NCBI RefSeq assembly: GCF_014925385.1
Contig: NZ_JACSDK010000017.1
Location: 173,532-237,531 of the forward strand
Source of the DNA: Pelagibius marinus
GTDB taxonomy: Bacteria > Pseudomonadota > Alphaproteobacteria > Kiloniellales > Kiloniellaceae
Length of the DNA: 64,000 nucleotides
Direction of reading: 5' to 3'
Positions 17,530 through 26,268 of this stretch are shown one piece after another. Both the position numbers and the translations under genes were made by a program. The notes beneath the pieces were generated by a model. The model had not been told where the DNA came from and searched no databases. It worked only from the letters and a program-made list of their open reading frames with translations. The first letter of the stretch is position 1; the number at the start of each line of letters is the position of its first letter.

Positions 17530-18489
17530 TTAATGATTGGGAACCCGAAGAGGTAAATCTGAAGGCAGGATACCACCAAGCGTGCGCGCGAGGCCTTCCG
17601 ACAATGGGACTTTTGGACTACAGCACAACAGCATTTCGGCCATCGCCGGATCACCAACTGAGTTTAGGATATCAGCGCGTCGTCGTGCCTCCCATTGCCA
17701 CTCAATCGGACGTGGGAAGAGCGCGGAAAGCAACTCGGCAAGCTCAAGAAGGCTTGTTGCCTTGCCGGTGGAACCATTCACGATCGCATGCGTTGGGTCC
17801 CGTAAGAGTGTCTCCATAGCGCAGATCAAAAGTGCGGCCGCATCGTCAAGGTAAAGATAGTCTCTACATTGCTTGCCGCTCCCATGCATGACGAGCTGTT
17901 GGCCGGCTGCAAGTTGTCGGCAAAAGGAGGCAATTACACCGGGGGGTGGCGTTCCCTGCGGTGGCCAGGGTCCGTAAACATTGAACAAGCGGATGCCGAT
18001 GGATGGCACATTGATTTCATCGAAGGCTCTTTTTGCTTCCTGCTCTGCTGCCAGTTTCGTCGCGCCGTAGGTTCCCAGCGGTCGCTTGCGATGGTCCTCC
18101 GAAATCAGATGGCATTGGCCGTTGCCGTAAACCGCCGCGGAAGAGGCAAATACGACTGGTAGGGGGCGTGGATGACGGGCACCGGCTAATGCGAGAATAT
18201 TGCGCGTGCCGGCAACATTTACTCGATGCGTGTCATCTGGGTTGGCCTCCGCCGCCTCGACTGAAGAGATGGCGGCCAAGTGGAATATTCCGTCCAGCGC
18301 GCCAGCAGAAGCGATCGACAGGTTGGGCATGCTCACTGAGGCTGGAATCAGACTGACTCCTGCAGGTAGCCGTAGAGCGCTACCGGTGGACAGATCATCG
18401 AGTACAACGACCTCGTGTCCTGCCGATACCAGAATCCGGACGAGGCGCGATCCGATGAAGCCACACCCACCGGTCACCAGGAGTCGCAT
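17530..18489 (-). CDS. NAD-dependent epimerase/dehydratase (extended SDR)
   Basis: 319 residues. The Rossmann motif TGGCGFIGSRL (about 6-16) and the catalytic YGATK (about 144-148) with upstream SSAAVYGN show an extended SDR of the nucleotide-sugar epimerase type (GalE/WcaG-like). GIRLFNVYGPWP is the usual sugar-binding segment. The substrate cannot be told. It converges on the lipoprotein gene with a 31-bp gap. It might supply a sugar nucleotide for the glycosyltransferase in the APE operon; this is inference. Confidence 0.85.
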   Translation of the reverse strand: MRLLVTGGCGFIGSRLVRILVSAGHEVVVLDDLSTGSALRLPAGVSLIPASVSMPNLSIASAGALDGIFHLAAISSVEAAEANPDDTHRVNVAGTRNILALAGARHPRPLPVVFASSAAVYGNGQCHLISEDHRKRPLGTYGATKLAAEQEAKRAFDEINVPSIGIRLFNVYGPWPPQGTPPPGVIASFCRQLAAGQQLVMHGSGKQCRDYLYLDDAAALLICAMETLLRDPTHAIVNGSTGKATSLLELAELLSALFPRPIEWQWEARRRADILNSVGDPAMAEMLLCCSPKVPLSEGLARTLGGILPSDLPLRVPNH

Positions 18490-18942
18490 GGTCTGTCACC
18501 TCTCATCGTGGCCCTGGCGCCGTCCTCTAGAGCATAGGTTGGTCCCACGGCAGAACTGCGGTAGCGCCGTGCCCCCGGCGTAGGCGTCGCACAGGCCAGC
18601 TTGTATCGGCCATTTTGTATCATCGGAGTCCACGGAGCGCGTGCTGGCGCGTGGTGCCTGCGCTTGCGTGCGGAGCGCCCTTGACGTAGGAATATCGACC
18701 TATATTGCATTCGCTGGTCTTCGGCCAGTAGCTAGAATCGAGGCGTTGGGAATGTTGCCAGACACCCCCAGGACATCGCCCTTCACGCGCGGGAAAATAG
18801 CAGCTATAGATTGCAGTTAGAACACTGAGAAGCGGGGGTTGATCAGTTTCAGGGTGGCTGCCGATCAGGTGGCCCGCAGGCGAGATCGTGGCCTCCTGTA
18901 AGCTGGAGATGGCCGCCTTACAGGGAGGGATCGTCCTGGGAT
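18490..18942. other. intergenic region upstream of the APE operon, 453 bp
   Basis: Lies between the divergent SDR gene and the first APE gene, so it should contain both promoters. No supported gene; frames here lack ribosome binding sites and family similarity. GGGAGGG at 18922-18928 may be the ribosome binding site for the first APE gene. Confidence 0.4.
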
Positions 18943-19710
18943 GTGGGCGCAGTGAGCAGTACCGAGCTCGCCATAAGTCGTTGGGCGGCTTGGGCACCGG
19001 GTGTGACGGATCAGGAAAGCTGGTTGGCTTGGGCAAAGGGGCTTCTGCCAATCTCAGGTCCGGTGGATCCTGATGTCTCTTTCGTCAAGCCGCTGCTCCG
19101 CCGAAGGTTGAGCCCACTCAATCGCATGGCTTTCCACGTCGCTGCAAGATGCCTGCCGCAGGGCCAGGCACCGTTTTGCATCTTCTGTTCGAGATATGGA
19201 GAGTTTGCCCGGGCGTTTGAGATCTTGCGTGCCATGAGCGAGGGGGAGCCGGTTTCGCCGAACACCTTTAGCCTATCAGTGCACAATACCGTCTCCAGTC
19301 TGTTCTCAATTGCCAGAGGGGATCAAACTCACTCGACGGCGCTCGCAGGTGGTGCGTCAACGCTGGAGGCCGGCTTTCTCGAAGCCAGCGGTTTACTGGC
19401 GGAATCGCCAGAAGCATCCGCTCTGCTCGTGTACTTCGACGAGCCGCTGCCCACCTTTTATGCCAGAGAGACCGACGCGGTTCGGGTGAGTGCTGCACTC
19501 GCGATCCTGCTGCAACGTCCCCAGCTCTGCAAACAGGACCCGGTTCTCCGCTTGACATGGCAGGCTTCCGGCAGCCGACCGGCCGCTGCAGATCAGCCGC
19601 CCAACCCCGCTTTGCGCCTGGTCAAGCTGTTGACCGAAGTCGAGACTCGTGACGAGCTTGATGATGGCCGCCTGCTGTGGACCTGGAGTTGGCATGCCGC
19701 GGGGAGCTAA
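18943..19710 (+). CDS. apeC: beta-ketoacyl synthase-like chain length factor of an APE system
   Basis: 255 residues, matching the short ketoacyl-synthase-like proteins (Ketoacyl-synt_2 type) found at the start of aryl polyene clusters. It has CSRYGEFARAFEIL, SPNTFSLSVHNTVSSLFSIA and AALAGGASTLEAGFLEA; the catalytic cysteine of true KS enzymes is absent, as expected for a chain length factor that dimerises with a KS (here probably one of the two KS genes downstream). Start is GTG 18943 or GTG 18952. The stop lies inside the next gene, so translation is coupled. Confidence 0.85.
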   Translation: MGAVSSTELAISRWAAWAPGVTDQESWLAWAKGLLPISGPVDPDVSFVKPLLRRRLSPLNRMAFHVAARCLPQGQAPFCIFCSRYGEFARAFEILRAMSEGEPVSPNTFSLSVHNTVSSLFSIARGDQTHSTALAGGASTLEAGFLEASGLLAESPEASALLVYFDEPLPTFYARETDAVRVSAALAILLQRPQLCKQDPVLRLTWQASGSRPAAADQPPNPALRLVKLLTEVETRDELDDGRLLWTWSWHAAGS

Positions 19711-20455
19711 CTACTACTGGCGACTGGCTGGAACCGGGTTCAGCTTTGCCGTTTTCGGGCTGGGCGGCCTTACTCTAGGTCTCGTACTCTTTCCGACAGT
19801 CCACCTCGCCTCTGCCCGGCGGGAGCTGGCTGAACGTCGCTGTCAATATTGCGTTCACCTCGCATTCCGCTTCTTCATCTGGATGATGAATGGTCTGGGT
19901 GTGCTCAGTTATGAGATCTCGGGACGGGAGAAATTGGACCGGCCGGATGCCAGTCTGATCGTCGCCAATCACCCCTCGTTGATTGATATCGTGTTTATAG
20001 TAAGCATGCTGCCCGAAGCGCTCTGTGTTGTGAAAAAGGCAGCCTGGTCGAACCCCTTTATGGCGGGGATCATGTGGGCCACGGGGTACGTCCCCAACGA
20101 TGATCCGGACTCGCTCCTGACCAAGTGTGTTCAGTGTCTGGAGGCGGGCAAGAAGCTGGTCGTATTTCCGGAAGGTACCCGCAGTGTTCCCGGGAAGCCG
20201 ATGAAGCTCAAACGTGGCGCGGCATCGATTATTGTGCGTAGCGAACAGGCGTTCTTGCCGATACGTATTGCCTGCCATCCGACGACCCTAACGAAAGCTG
20301 AGAAGTGGTACCAGATTCCTGAAACCAAGGTGCACTTCCGCATCGAGGTCAATAACCGTGTTGAGGTCCCGCCGGGCCTGGTCGAAGGAGAACGCTTGAG
20401 CAAAGCCAATCGCAGGGTCAACCGGCTCCTGCACGCAGCACTTTCCTATGGGTAG
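19694..20455 (+). CDS. 1-acyl-glycerol-phosphate acyltransferase-like protein
   Basis: 253 residues from ATG 19694, overlapping the chain length factor. An N-terminal hydrophobic segment (about 13-33) is followed by PlsC motifs: NHPSLID (NHx4D, about 92-98) and FPEGTRS (about 158-164). In APE clusters such an acyltransferase is thought to transfer the finished polyene to a lipid carrier in the membrane. Confidence 0.88.
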   Translation: MPRGANYYWRLAGTGFSFAVFGLGGLTLGLVLFPTVHLASARRELAERRCQYCVHLAFRFFIWMMNGLGVLSYEISGREKLDRPDASLIVANHPSLIDIVFIVSMLPEALCVVKKAAWSNPFMAGIMWATGYVPNDDPDSLLTKCVQCLEAGKKLVVFPEGTRSVPGKPMKLKRGAASIIVRSEQAFLPIRIACHPTTLTKAEKWYQIPETKVHFRIEVNNRVEVPPGLVEGERLSKANRRVNRLLHAALSYG

Positions 20456-20470
20456 TCGGGTATATTGGGA

Positions 20471-20725
20471 ATGTTAGAAGACGAAATCACAGTGATGATT
20501 ATCGACGTACTCGAACTTGAGGACGTCACGCCTGGGGATATTGATCCTTCCGAGGCCTTATTTGGAGAAGGGCTCGGTCTCGACTCCATCGATGCGCTTG
20601 AACTCGGGTTGGCGTTGAAGAAGCGCTACGAATTGAAAATCGACATTGAGAACGATGATATGAAACAGCATTTTTTCTCGGTCGCTTCTCTGGCGAAGTT
20701 TGTTGAAGAGAGGCGGCAGGTGTGA
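20471..20725 (+). CDS. apeE: acyl carrier protein 1
   Basis: 84 residues from ATG 20471 (a TTG two codons earlier is possible). The 4'-phosphopantetheine attachment motif GLDSIDALEL contains the serine that would be modified by the phosphopantetheinyl transferase encoded at the end of this operon. Acidic and helical, as expected of an ACP. It carries growing chains or the aryl starter for the two KS enzymes. Confidence 0.92.
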   Translation: MLEDEITVMIIDVLELEDVTPGDIDPSEALFGEGLGLDSIDALELGLALKKRYELKIDIENDDMKQHFFSVASLAKFVEERRQV

Positions 20726-20985
20726 AAGACACTGTGATCAACTCACGCGAAGGCATACTGGCCGAGCTGCAGCGCATTCTCGTCGAGCATTTTGAGCTAG
20801 ATCGTCAGGCCATAACACTTGAGGCAAATCTCTATCAGGATCTCGACATTGATAGTATCGATGCGGTCGACCTGATGGTCGAGCTGAAGGAATTGACCGG
20901 TCGGAAGTTGGACCCGGAGGCCTTCAAGAAGGTGAGGACCGTGGGAGATGTCGTTGATGCGGTCCACGACCTCCTGCGGACCTAG
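20722..20985 (+). CDS. apeF: acyl carrier protein 2
   Basis: 87 residues from GTG 20722, overlapping the preceding ACP stop by 4 bp. The attachment motif is DIDSIDAVDLMVEL. Paired ACPs are a hallmark of aryl polyene clusters, where one is used for starter loading and the other for elongation; which does which here is not decidable from sequence. Confidence 0.92.
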   Translation: MKDTVINSREGILAELQRILVEHFELDRQAITLEANLYQDLDIDSIDAVDLMVELKELTGRKLDPEAFKKVRTVGDVVDAVHDLLRT

Positions 20986-21002
20986 TCTGCGGGGTCCGTA
21001 CG

Positions 21003-21569
21003 GTGCGCTGGGGATTTCTCTTTGCAGCTCTTCTCCTCTTCTATCCGGTGCTTGTCTACCTGGGAATAAACCACTTCGAGCCAAGGGTGCTCGCCTTGGT
21101 GCTGATGGTCCTGGCCCTTACGCGGCTCCTGCTGATTCCAGGAAAAGCATCGGGGAGAGCCGGCCCCCAAGTGCTGGCGGCGCTCGCCGTGGCACTGCTC
21201 ATCGGTGTCCTTTCTTTCGTCAGTAATTCTGTCGGATTTTTGCTGTACTATCCCGTCTGTATGAATCTTCTGATGTTTTTAATCTTCGTTGCGAGCTTGC
21301 TGAGGCCACCGAGCATGATCGAGCGCTTTGCGCGCTTGACGGAACCAAACTTACCCGATGAGGGGGTGCGCTACACGCGACAGGTCACCAAAGTGTGGTG
21401 TATCTTCTTCATCATCAACGGCAGTATCGCGCTCTACAGCAGCGTTGCGGCAAGCATGGCCTTCTGGACGCTCTATAACGGTGGTATAGCCTACCTGCTC
21501 ATGGCCGCTCTGTTCTCCGGCGAGTACGTCTTCCGAGCCTGGTGGCGGCGGCGACACGGTGCAGGCTGA
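21003..21569 (+). CDS. APE-cluster membrane protein (COG4648-like)
   Basis: 188 residues from GTG 21003. It has about five or six hydrophobic segments (for example LFAALLLFYPVLVYLGI, VLALVLMVLALTRLLL, VLAALAVALLIGVLSFV) and the central motif LYYPVCMNLLMFLIF followed by ERFARLTEPNLPDEGVRYTRQVTKVW. This is the conserved integral membrane protein that follows the ACPs in APE clusters; its biochemical role is not established. Confidence 0.85.
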   Translation: MRWGFLFAALLLFYPVLVYLGINHFEPRVLALVLMVLALTRLLLIPGKASGRAGPQVLAALAVALLIGVLSFVSNSVGFLLYYPVCMNLLMFLIFVASLLRPPSMIERFARLTEPNLPDEGVRYTRQVTKVWCIFFIINGSIALYSSVAASMAFWTLYNGGIAYLLMAALFSGEYVFRAWWRRRHGAG

Positions 21570-21570
21570 T

Positions 21571-23319
21571 ATGACTGAAGTGAGCTTCATTGCCATTTCC
21601 CGCTTGTTGCATGAGGGCCGCCCGGCAGATCACCCGGTAGCACACGGCCGGCGGGGCCTTCACTGCTGGGCCGCCTTTTCGTCCTCGGTGGCCGGGCTGG
21701 CCGACAGGCTGGAGCGGTCGGATGCTGAGAGCTGGCTGATCGCGACGGACGACGCTTATGAGCTTGCGACGGCGCTCTTGGCGGTGCTGCACGCGGGCAA
21801 ACGTGTGTTGCTGCCCTCCACGCTCCAGCCAGGGCATCTGGCCGAGCTGGTTGGGACCGCTGGGGGCGTGCTTTTGGGCGAGCGGATCGAAATGCGCGCC
21901 GAGCGGAGCCTTGCGATCCACGATGACTACGGCGAAACAGAAGCAAGGTCCTTTCGTCCCGTCAATCCAGATTCCTGCACAATCCTACTTCATACTTCGG
22001 GCTCAACCGGCCGTCCGGAAGCTGTTGCCAAGCCGCTGAGATGTCTTGAAGCGGAGGTCGCGGTTCAGGACGAAGTTTTTGGCGGTTTGGGGGCTGAGGC
22101 CATTGCTGGCACGGTGCCTCCCTACCATATCTACGGCCTGTTGTTCCGGGTGCTCTGGCCCCTGTCGGCCGGCCACATCATCGAAGCGCAAAGCCTGGCC
22201 TTCCCCGAGGAACTTGCGCTGCTCTGCCAACAACGCCGTTCTCCCCTGCTGGTATCCAGTCCGGCCTTTCTGCGGCGCGCTTTGCCGATGTTGGATCTGT
22301 CGCAAATCGGGCGAAACCTTTGCGGGGTGCTCTCCTCAGGTGGGCCTCTGCCGCCCGAGATCGCCGCAGTCTACAATGCGGCGCTCCCCTGCCAGGTTAC
22401 TGAGATCTACGGAAGTACGGAGACCGGCGGTATCGCGCGTCGCGTTGTAGAAGACGCAGTGGCCCCGCCACCCTGGCAGCCGCTGCCCGGTGTTAGGGTG
22501 GGTCTTGCTGCGGATGAAACGACCATCTCGGTCCAATCGCCGTTTCTGTCCTCAGGGAAGGTCTTCACAACAGGAGACCGCGGCCGGATCTTGGACAACG
22601 GCTACTTCTATCTCGAGGGCCGCAATGACCGCATCGTGAAGCTAGAGGACCGGCGCGTTTCCCTCGTCGAAATCGAGGAGCGTCTCAGAACCTGCGTGGA
22701 AGTCGAGGATCTGCGGGTGGTGGCCATCGAGGGCCGGGGCATTCGCATGCAGCTCGGCGCCGTGGTGGTGCCTTCTACTGCCGGGTGGAAAACCCTGGAG
22801 ACCGGCGGGAAGCAAGCCTTGAGAGAACAGCTGCTCAATGCCCTGAAACCTCATCTGGAGGCGCTGGCTCTGCCTCGGCGCTGGCGGTTCGTGCGCCGCC
22901 TGCCAGAAAGTGCTCAGGGCAAAGTGCCACTGGGCGCCTTGCTGGAGCTGTTCCAGCCGGCCGCGGGTCGGCGGGTTGAAGCGGAGATTCTTAATCGAGT
23001 GGAGCAAGAGGATCGCCTGGAAGTAAGGATGCGGTTGAACGAGGAACTTGCGTTCTTCGACGGCCACTTCGACGAGGCAGCTATCCTGCCGGGCGTGGTT
23101 CAGCTCGATTGGGCTATCCAGCAGGCGCGTCAAGGCTTCTCGATTACCGGGGATATTTATCGTATCGAAGCGCTCAAGTTCTTTCGTGTCTTGCCGGCTG
23201 GGGTAGAAGTCAGATTGCAGCTGGAGTTCGATGCCGCGCGGTCTAGGCTTGGCTTTGCCTATCTTTCAGGTGACGTGGTGCATTCCAGCGGGCGCGTTCG
23301 CTTTGGAGACCCGCAATGA
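21571..23319 (+). CDS. AMP-dependent ligase fused to thioester dehydratase (ApeH-ApeI type)
   Basis: About 582 residues from ATG 21571 (GTG 21559 is an alternative). An adenylation domain comes first, with LLHTSGSTGRPEAVAKP near residue 140, EIYGSTETGGIARR, TGDRGRI and GRNDRIVKLEDRRVSLVEIEERL. The final ~115 residues form a hotdog dehydratase of the FabA/FabZ type (ELAFFDGHFDEAAILPGVVQLDWAI). In systems where these are separate proteins, the ligase loads the aryl starter acid onto an ACP and the dehydratase removes water after each ketoreduction. Here both are one polypeptide. Confidence 0.9.
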   Translation: MTEVSFIAISRLLHEGRPADHPVAHGRRGLHCWAAFSSSVAGLADRLERSDAESWLIATDDAYELATALLAVLHAGKRVLLPSTLQPGHLAELVGTAGGVLLGERIEMRAERSLAIHDDYGETEARSFRPVNPDSCTILLHTSGSTGRPEAVAKPLRCLEAEVAVQDEVFGGLGAEAIAGTVPPYHIYGLLFRVLWPLSAGHIIEAQSLAFPEELALLCQQRRSPLLVSSPAFLRRALPMLDLSQIGRNLCGVLSSGGPLPPEIAAVYNAALPCQVTEIYGSTETGGIARRVVEDAVAPPPWQPLPGVRVGLAADETTISVQSPFLSSGKVFTTGDRGRILDNGYFYLEGRNDRIVKLEDRRVSLVEIEERLRTCVEVEDLRVVAIEGRGIRMQLGAVVVPSTAGWKTLETGGKQALREQLLNALKPHLEALALPRRWRFVRRLPESAQGKVPLGALLELFQPAAGRRVEAEILNRVEQEDRLEVRMRLNEELAFFDGHFDEAAILPGVVQLDWAIQQARQGFSITGDIYRIEALKFFRVLPAGVEVRLQLEFDAARSRLGFAYLSGDVVHSSGRVRFGDPQ

Positions 23320-24098
23320 GCTTTCGCGCCTGCATTGTCGTACCGGTCTACAATCACGCCACGCAGGCGCGCGCTTTGGTCGAGCGGCTTGCCGAGTTTG
23401 GTAAGCCTGTGATCATCGTCAATGACGGAAGTGGGCCCGCCGATAGCGAGATACTGAAGGGGCTTGCCCAAGAGCATGCCACCGTCTCGCTCTTCGAACG
23501 CCCTGCCAATGGCGGCAAGGGGGCGGCAGTGAAAGACGGCCTGAAGGAGGCCTCCAGGCGGGACTTCAGTCATGCTCTTCAGATAGACGCCGATGGTCAG
23601 CATGATGTCAACGACGTTCCGAAGTTCCTTGCCAGGGCCAGATCCTGCCCTGACGCCGTAATCACGGGGCAGCCGCTCTATGATGAGAGCGTTCCGCGAG
23701 GGCGGCTCATCGCCCGCTATCTCACTCACGTCTGGGTGTGGGTGGAAACCCTTTCATTTACGATCAGGGATTCCATGTGCGGCTTTCGCGTCTATCCTCT
23801 GCAAAGTGTTGCGAACTTGCTTGACGGATCTCGTCTCGGCGATCGCATGGACTTTGATCCCGAGGTTCTCGTTAGGCTGTCGTGGAACGGGATCCGGATC
23901 ATCTCGCTGCCAACTCGGGTCCGCTATCCCGAAGGCGGTCTTTCCCATTTCCGCCTCTTCGAGGACAATCTCCTGATCACTCGAATGCACATCAAACTTG
24001 TTGCTGGGATGCTCTGGCGGCTACCGGTCTTGCTCTCACGTAAATTCCTTCCCGGATTTACGGCAGATCGGGTAAAGCGGGTGAGCGATAAGCCATGA
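23316..24098 (+). CDS. family 2 glycosyltransferase
   Basis: 260 residues from ATG 23316, overlapping the previous stop. GT-A fold signatures are ACIVVPVYNHATQARALVERL at the N-terminus (in two parts), PVIIVNDGSG and ALQIDADGQHD (DxD, about 88-98). In many APE clusters this domain is fused to an LpxL-like acyltransferase in a single protein; here the two halves are separate genes overlapping by 4 bp. The substrate is unknown; it may build the sugar part of a membrane-anchored product. Confidence 0.9.
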   Translation: MSFRACIVVPVYNHATQARALVERLAEFGKPVIIVNDGSGPADSEILKGLAQEHATVSLFERPANGGKGAAVKDGLKEASRRDFSHALQIDADGQHDVNDVPKFLARARSCPDAVITGQPLYDESVPRGRLIARYLTHVWVWVETLSFTIRDSMCGFRVYPLQSVANLLDGSRLGDRMDFDPEVLVRLSWNGIRIISLPTRVRYPEGGLSHFRLFEDNLLITRMHIKLVAGMLWRLPVLLSRKFLPGFTADRVKRVSDKP

Positions 24099-25081
24099 GC
24101 GAAAGAGCAGGTCATGGCAGGGGGCATTGGTCCCAACTGGAAGAGAGGGGGGTTTACCTCGGGCTCAAGACCATGCTCTTGAGCTATGAATTGCTCGGTC
24201 GTCGAGGCTTCTCGCTGCTCCTCTATCCGGTCATGACGTATTTCTTCCTGGCGAGCAGTAAGGCCCGGCAGGCATCGCTGGACTATCTCGAAGCGATCTA
24301 TGCGCAAGGAGGCGCGGTGCCGGGAACCGATAAACCGCGATGGCGCCAATCCTTCGCCCACTTCATGGCCTTCGGCGAGGCCATTCTCGATAAGCTGCTT
24401 GCCTGGACTGGGCGCATTGGCCTTGATGCTGTCGATTTCGAGAACCTTGAGGCCTTTGAGGCGCTTCAGAAGTCTGGCAGCGGTGGCGTTCTGATCACCT
24501 CCCATTTCGGGAATGCCGAGGTTTGCCGCGCGCTCGGAGCCCGCAATACGGACGTGAAGATCAATGTGCTGGTCCACACCAAGCATGCGGCCAACTTCAA
24601 TCGCCTTTTGCATCGGCAGAGCGGTCAGTCGGCGGTATCCCTCATCGAGACGACGGAGGTGGGGCCTGAAACAGCGATGATGCTGCTTGAACGGGTAGAG
24701 CAGGGCGAGTTCGTCGTCATCGTCGGCGACCGTACGCCGGTCAGCCTGTCCGGCCGCTTCAGTTATGCAGCTTTCCTGGGAAGAAGAGCGCCCTTTCCGC
24801 AGGGACCTTACATCTTGGCGGCCCTTATGAGGTGTCCGGTTCAGTTGCTGTTTTGCTTTAAGGAGGAAGGCCGATTCCGAGTCGTCTTCGAGCCATTCAG
24901 CGATGGCATTAAACTCCCACGCAAGGAGCGGGAGCGGGTGCTCGAGGATCTCGTTGCCCGCTTCGCGCATCGGCTGGAGCACTATTGTCTGATGCATCCG
25001 CTTCAGTGGTTCAATTTCTTTGACTTCTGGGGACAGGATCAGGGCGTGTCGGCTACCGGAGAACGGCGAGGTGAGAGTTGA
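24095..25081 (+). CDS. LpxL/HtrB-like lysophospholipid acyltransferase
   Basis: 328 residues. It follows the glycosyltransferase with overlapping stop/start. Motifs: GGVLITSHFGNAEVCRAL (H-containing acyltransferase box, about 129-146), VVIVGDRTPVSLSGRF (D of the second box) and the family C-terminal QWFNFFDFW. Such lipid-A-type acyltransferases in APE clusters are thought to join the polyene acyl group to a lipid or sugar acceptor at the inner membrane. Confidence 0.88.
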   Translation: MSERAGHGRGHWSQLEERGVYLGLKTMLLSYELLGRRGFSLLLYPVMTYFFLASSKARQASLDYLEAIYAQGGAVPGTDKPRWRQSFAHFMAFGEAILDKLLAWTGRIGLDAVDFENLEAFEALQKSGSGGVLITSHFGNAEVCRALGARNTDVKINVLVHTKHAANFNRLLHRQSGQSAVSLIETTEVGPETAMMLLERVEQGEFVVIVGDRTPVSLSGRFSYAAFLGRRAPFPQGPYILAALMRCPVQLLFCFKEEGRFRVVFEPFSDGIKLPRKERERVLEDLVARFAHRLEHYCLMHPLQWFNFFDFWGQDQGVSATGERRGES

Positions 25082-25213
25082 GAAGCTTATCTAAGGTCCG
25101 GGTAGGCGGGGTGCCGGCGAGGCGAATGGAAGCGCTGGCGCAGTCGAAACTGCGCCTTCCACCTCCTGCCCGGGCTGGCTGGCCAGGTGCGGCAAGCGGC
25201 AGGGGTGAGACTC

Positions 25214-25642
25214 ATGGTTAGCACTGCTAGGGGACTCCCGGAGATTGAGGTGCAGCTTACGGTGCCTTTCCATGACGTCGATATGATGGAGATTGCCTGG
25301 CATGGGCATTATGCCAAGTACTTCGAGATCGCACGCTGCGCCTTGCTGGATCAGATTTCCTACAACTATCAGCAAATGAGAGCTTCTGGCTATGCCTGGC
25401 CGATTATCGAGTTGAAGACCCGCTACGTGAAGCCTGCAAGGTTCGGTCAGATCATCGTTGTGCGGGCACGTATCGTGGAATATGAGCTGCGGCTGAAGAT
25501 CGACTATCTCATCACCGATGCCCTCAACGGCACTAGGCTTACCAAGGGATCCACGGTGCAGGTTGCCGTCGAACTGGAAACGGGGGAGCTCTTGCTGGCC
25601 TCTCCATCAGTACTTCTGGAAAAACTTGGCGTGAGGTCATGA
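25214..25642 (+). CDS. apeK: 4HBT-family acyl-ACP/CoA thioesterase
   Basis: 142 residues from ATG 25214, which has GGGGTGAG upstream; ATG 25187 in frame is less likely. The hotdog thioesterase signature FHDVDMMEIAWHGHYAKYFEIAR includes the catalytic aspartate in DVD. Thioesterases of this kind in APE clusters are proposed to release or proofread ACP-bound intermediates. It sits between the acyltransferase and the LolA-like gene and overlaps the latter by 4 bp. Confidence 0.88.
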   Translation: MVSTARGLPEIEVQLTVPFHDVDMMEIAWHGHYAKYFEIARCALLDQISYNYQQMRASGYAWPIIELKTRYVKPARFGQIIVVRARIVEYELRLKIDYLITDALNGTRLTKGSTVQVAVELETGELLLASPSVLLEKLGVRS

Positions 25643-26268
25643 TGGGGCAGTTGGTGAAAGCCGTCTTGGTAGTGCTCTTCATGATTTCCGGCTCTTGCCG
25701 GGCAGCCGCACCCGACGACCAGCCGTTCGAGACTATTCAGGGCCAGTTGGATAGGCGGGCGGTGTTGCGCGCAGACTTCCACCAGGAGCGTCATCTTGAA
25801 ATCCTCAAGCGCCCCCTGCAGTCAAGCGGCACAATGCTGTTGCTGAGAGACGAGGGGGTCCTTTGGCGGGTGACTGAGCCCTATGAGGTCACCTATCTGA
25901 TCCGGGCCGACGAGATCCTGGAATGGGAGGGGGGAAACGGTCCCCGCCGGGTTGGCATGACCGCAGTCCCGGCGTTCCGGCTTATGACCGAAATGTTCTT
26001 GGCGGCGCTGGGCGGAAATCTCTCGAGCCTGCGTGAAAATTTTTCGGCCGAGACACTCCCGGCCGAAACCGGGTGGCGTGTGCGGCTGCTGCCGGCTGTG
26101 GAAACACTGGCGCAGGTGATCGCCAGCCTTGAGGTGGCGGGGGACAGCTACGTCAGAGAGGTTCTGCTTAAGGAGGTCCGGGGCGACTCCATGAGCTTCA
26201 CCTTCAGCAACCTGGATGCCGATCCGGCCGGCCCTGATGAAGCGGAGAGAAGCTACTTTGCACACTAG
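25639..26268 (+). CDS. LolA-like outer-membrane lipoprotein carrier
   Basis: 209 residues with an N-terminal signal peptide (KAVLVVLFMISGSCRAAA). The body resembles LolA (RADFHQERHLEILKRPLQSSGTMLL, GVLWRVTEPYEVTYLI). In APE clusters a dedicated LolA homologue partners an MMPL exporter and is thought to ferry the lipidated pigment across the periplasm. It overlaps the MMPL gene by about 32 bp in another frame. Confidence 0.88.
   Translation: MMGQLVKAVLVVLFMISGSCRAAAPDDQPFETIQGQLDRRAVLRADFHQERHLEILKRPLQSSGTMLLLRDEGVLWRVTEPYEVTYLIRADEILEWEGGNGPRRVGMTAVPAFRLMTEMFLAALGGNLSSLRENFSAETLPAETGWRVRLLPAVETLAQVIASLEVAGDSYVREVLLKEVRGDSMSFTFSNLDADPAGPDEAERSYFAH

Noticed and set aside
25091..25375. 94-aa leftward frame across the thioesterase start
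   Set aside because: Overlaps the thioesterase gene in antisense, no ribosome binding site or domain.
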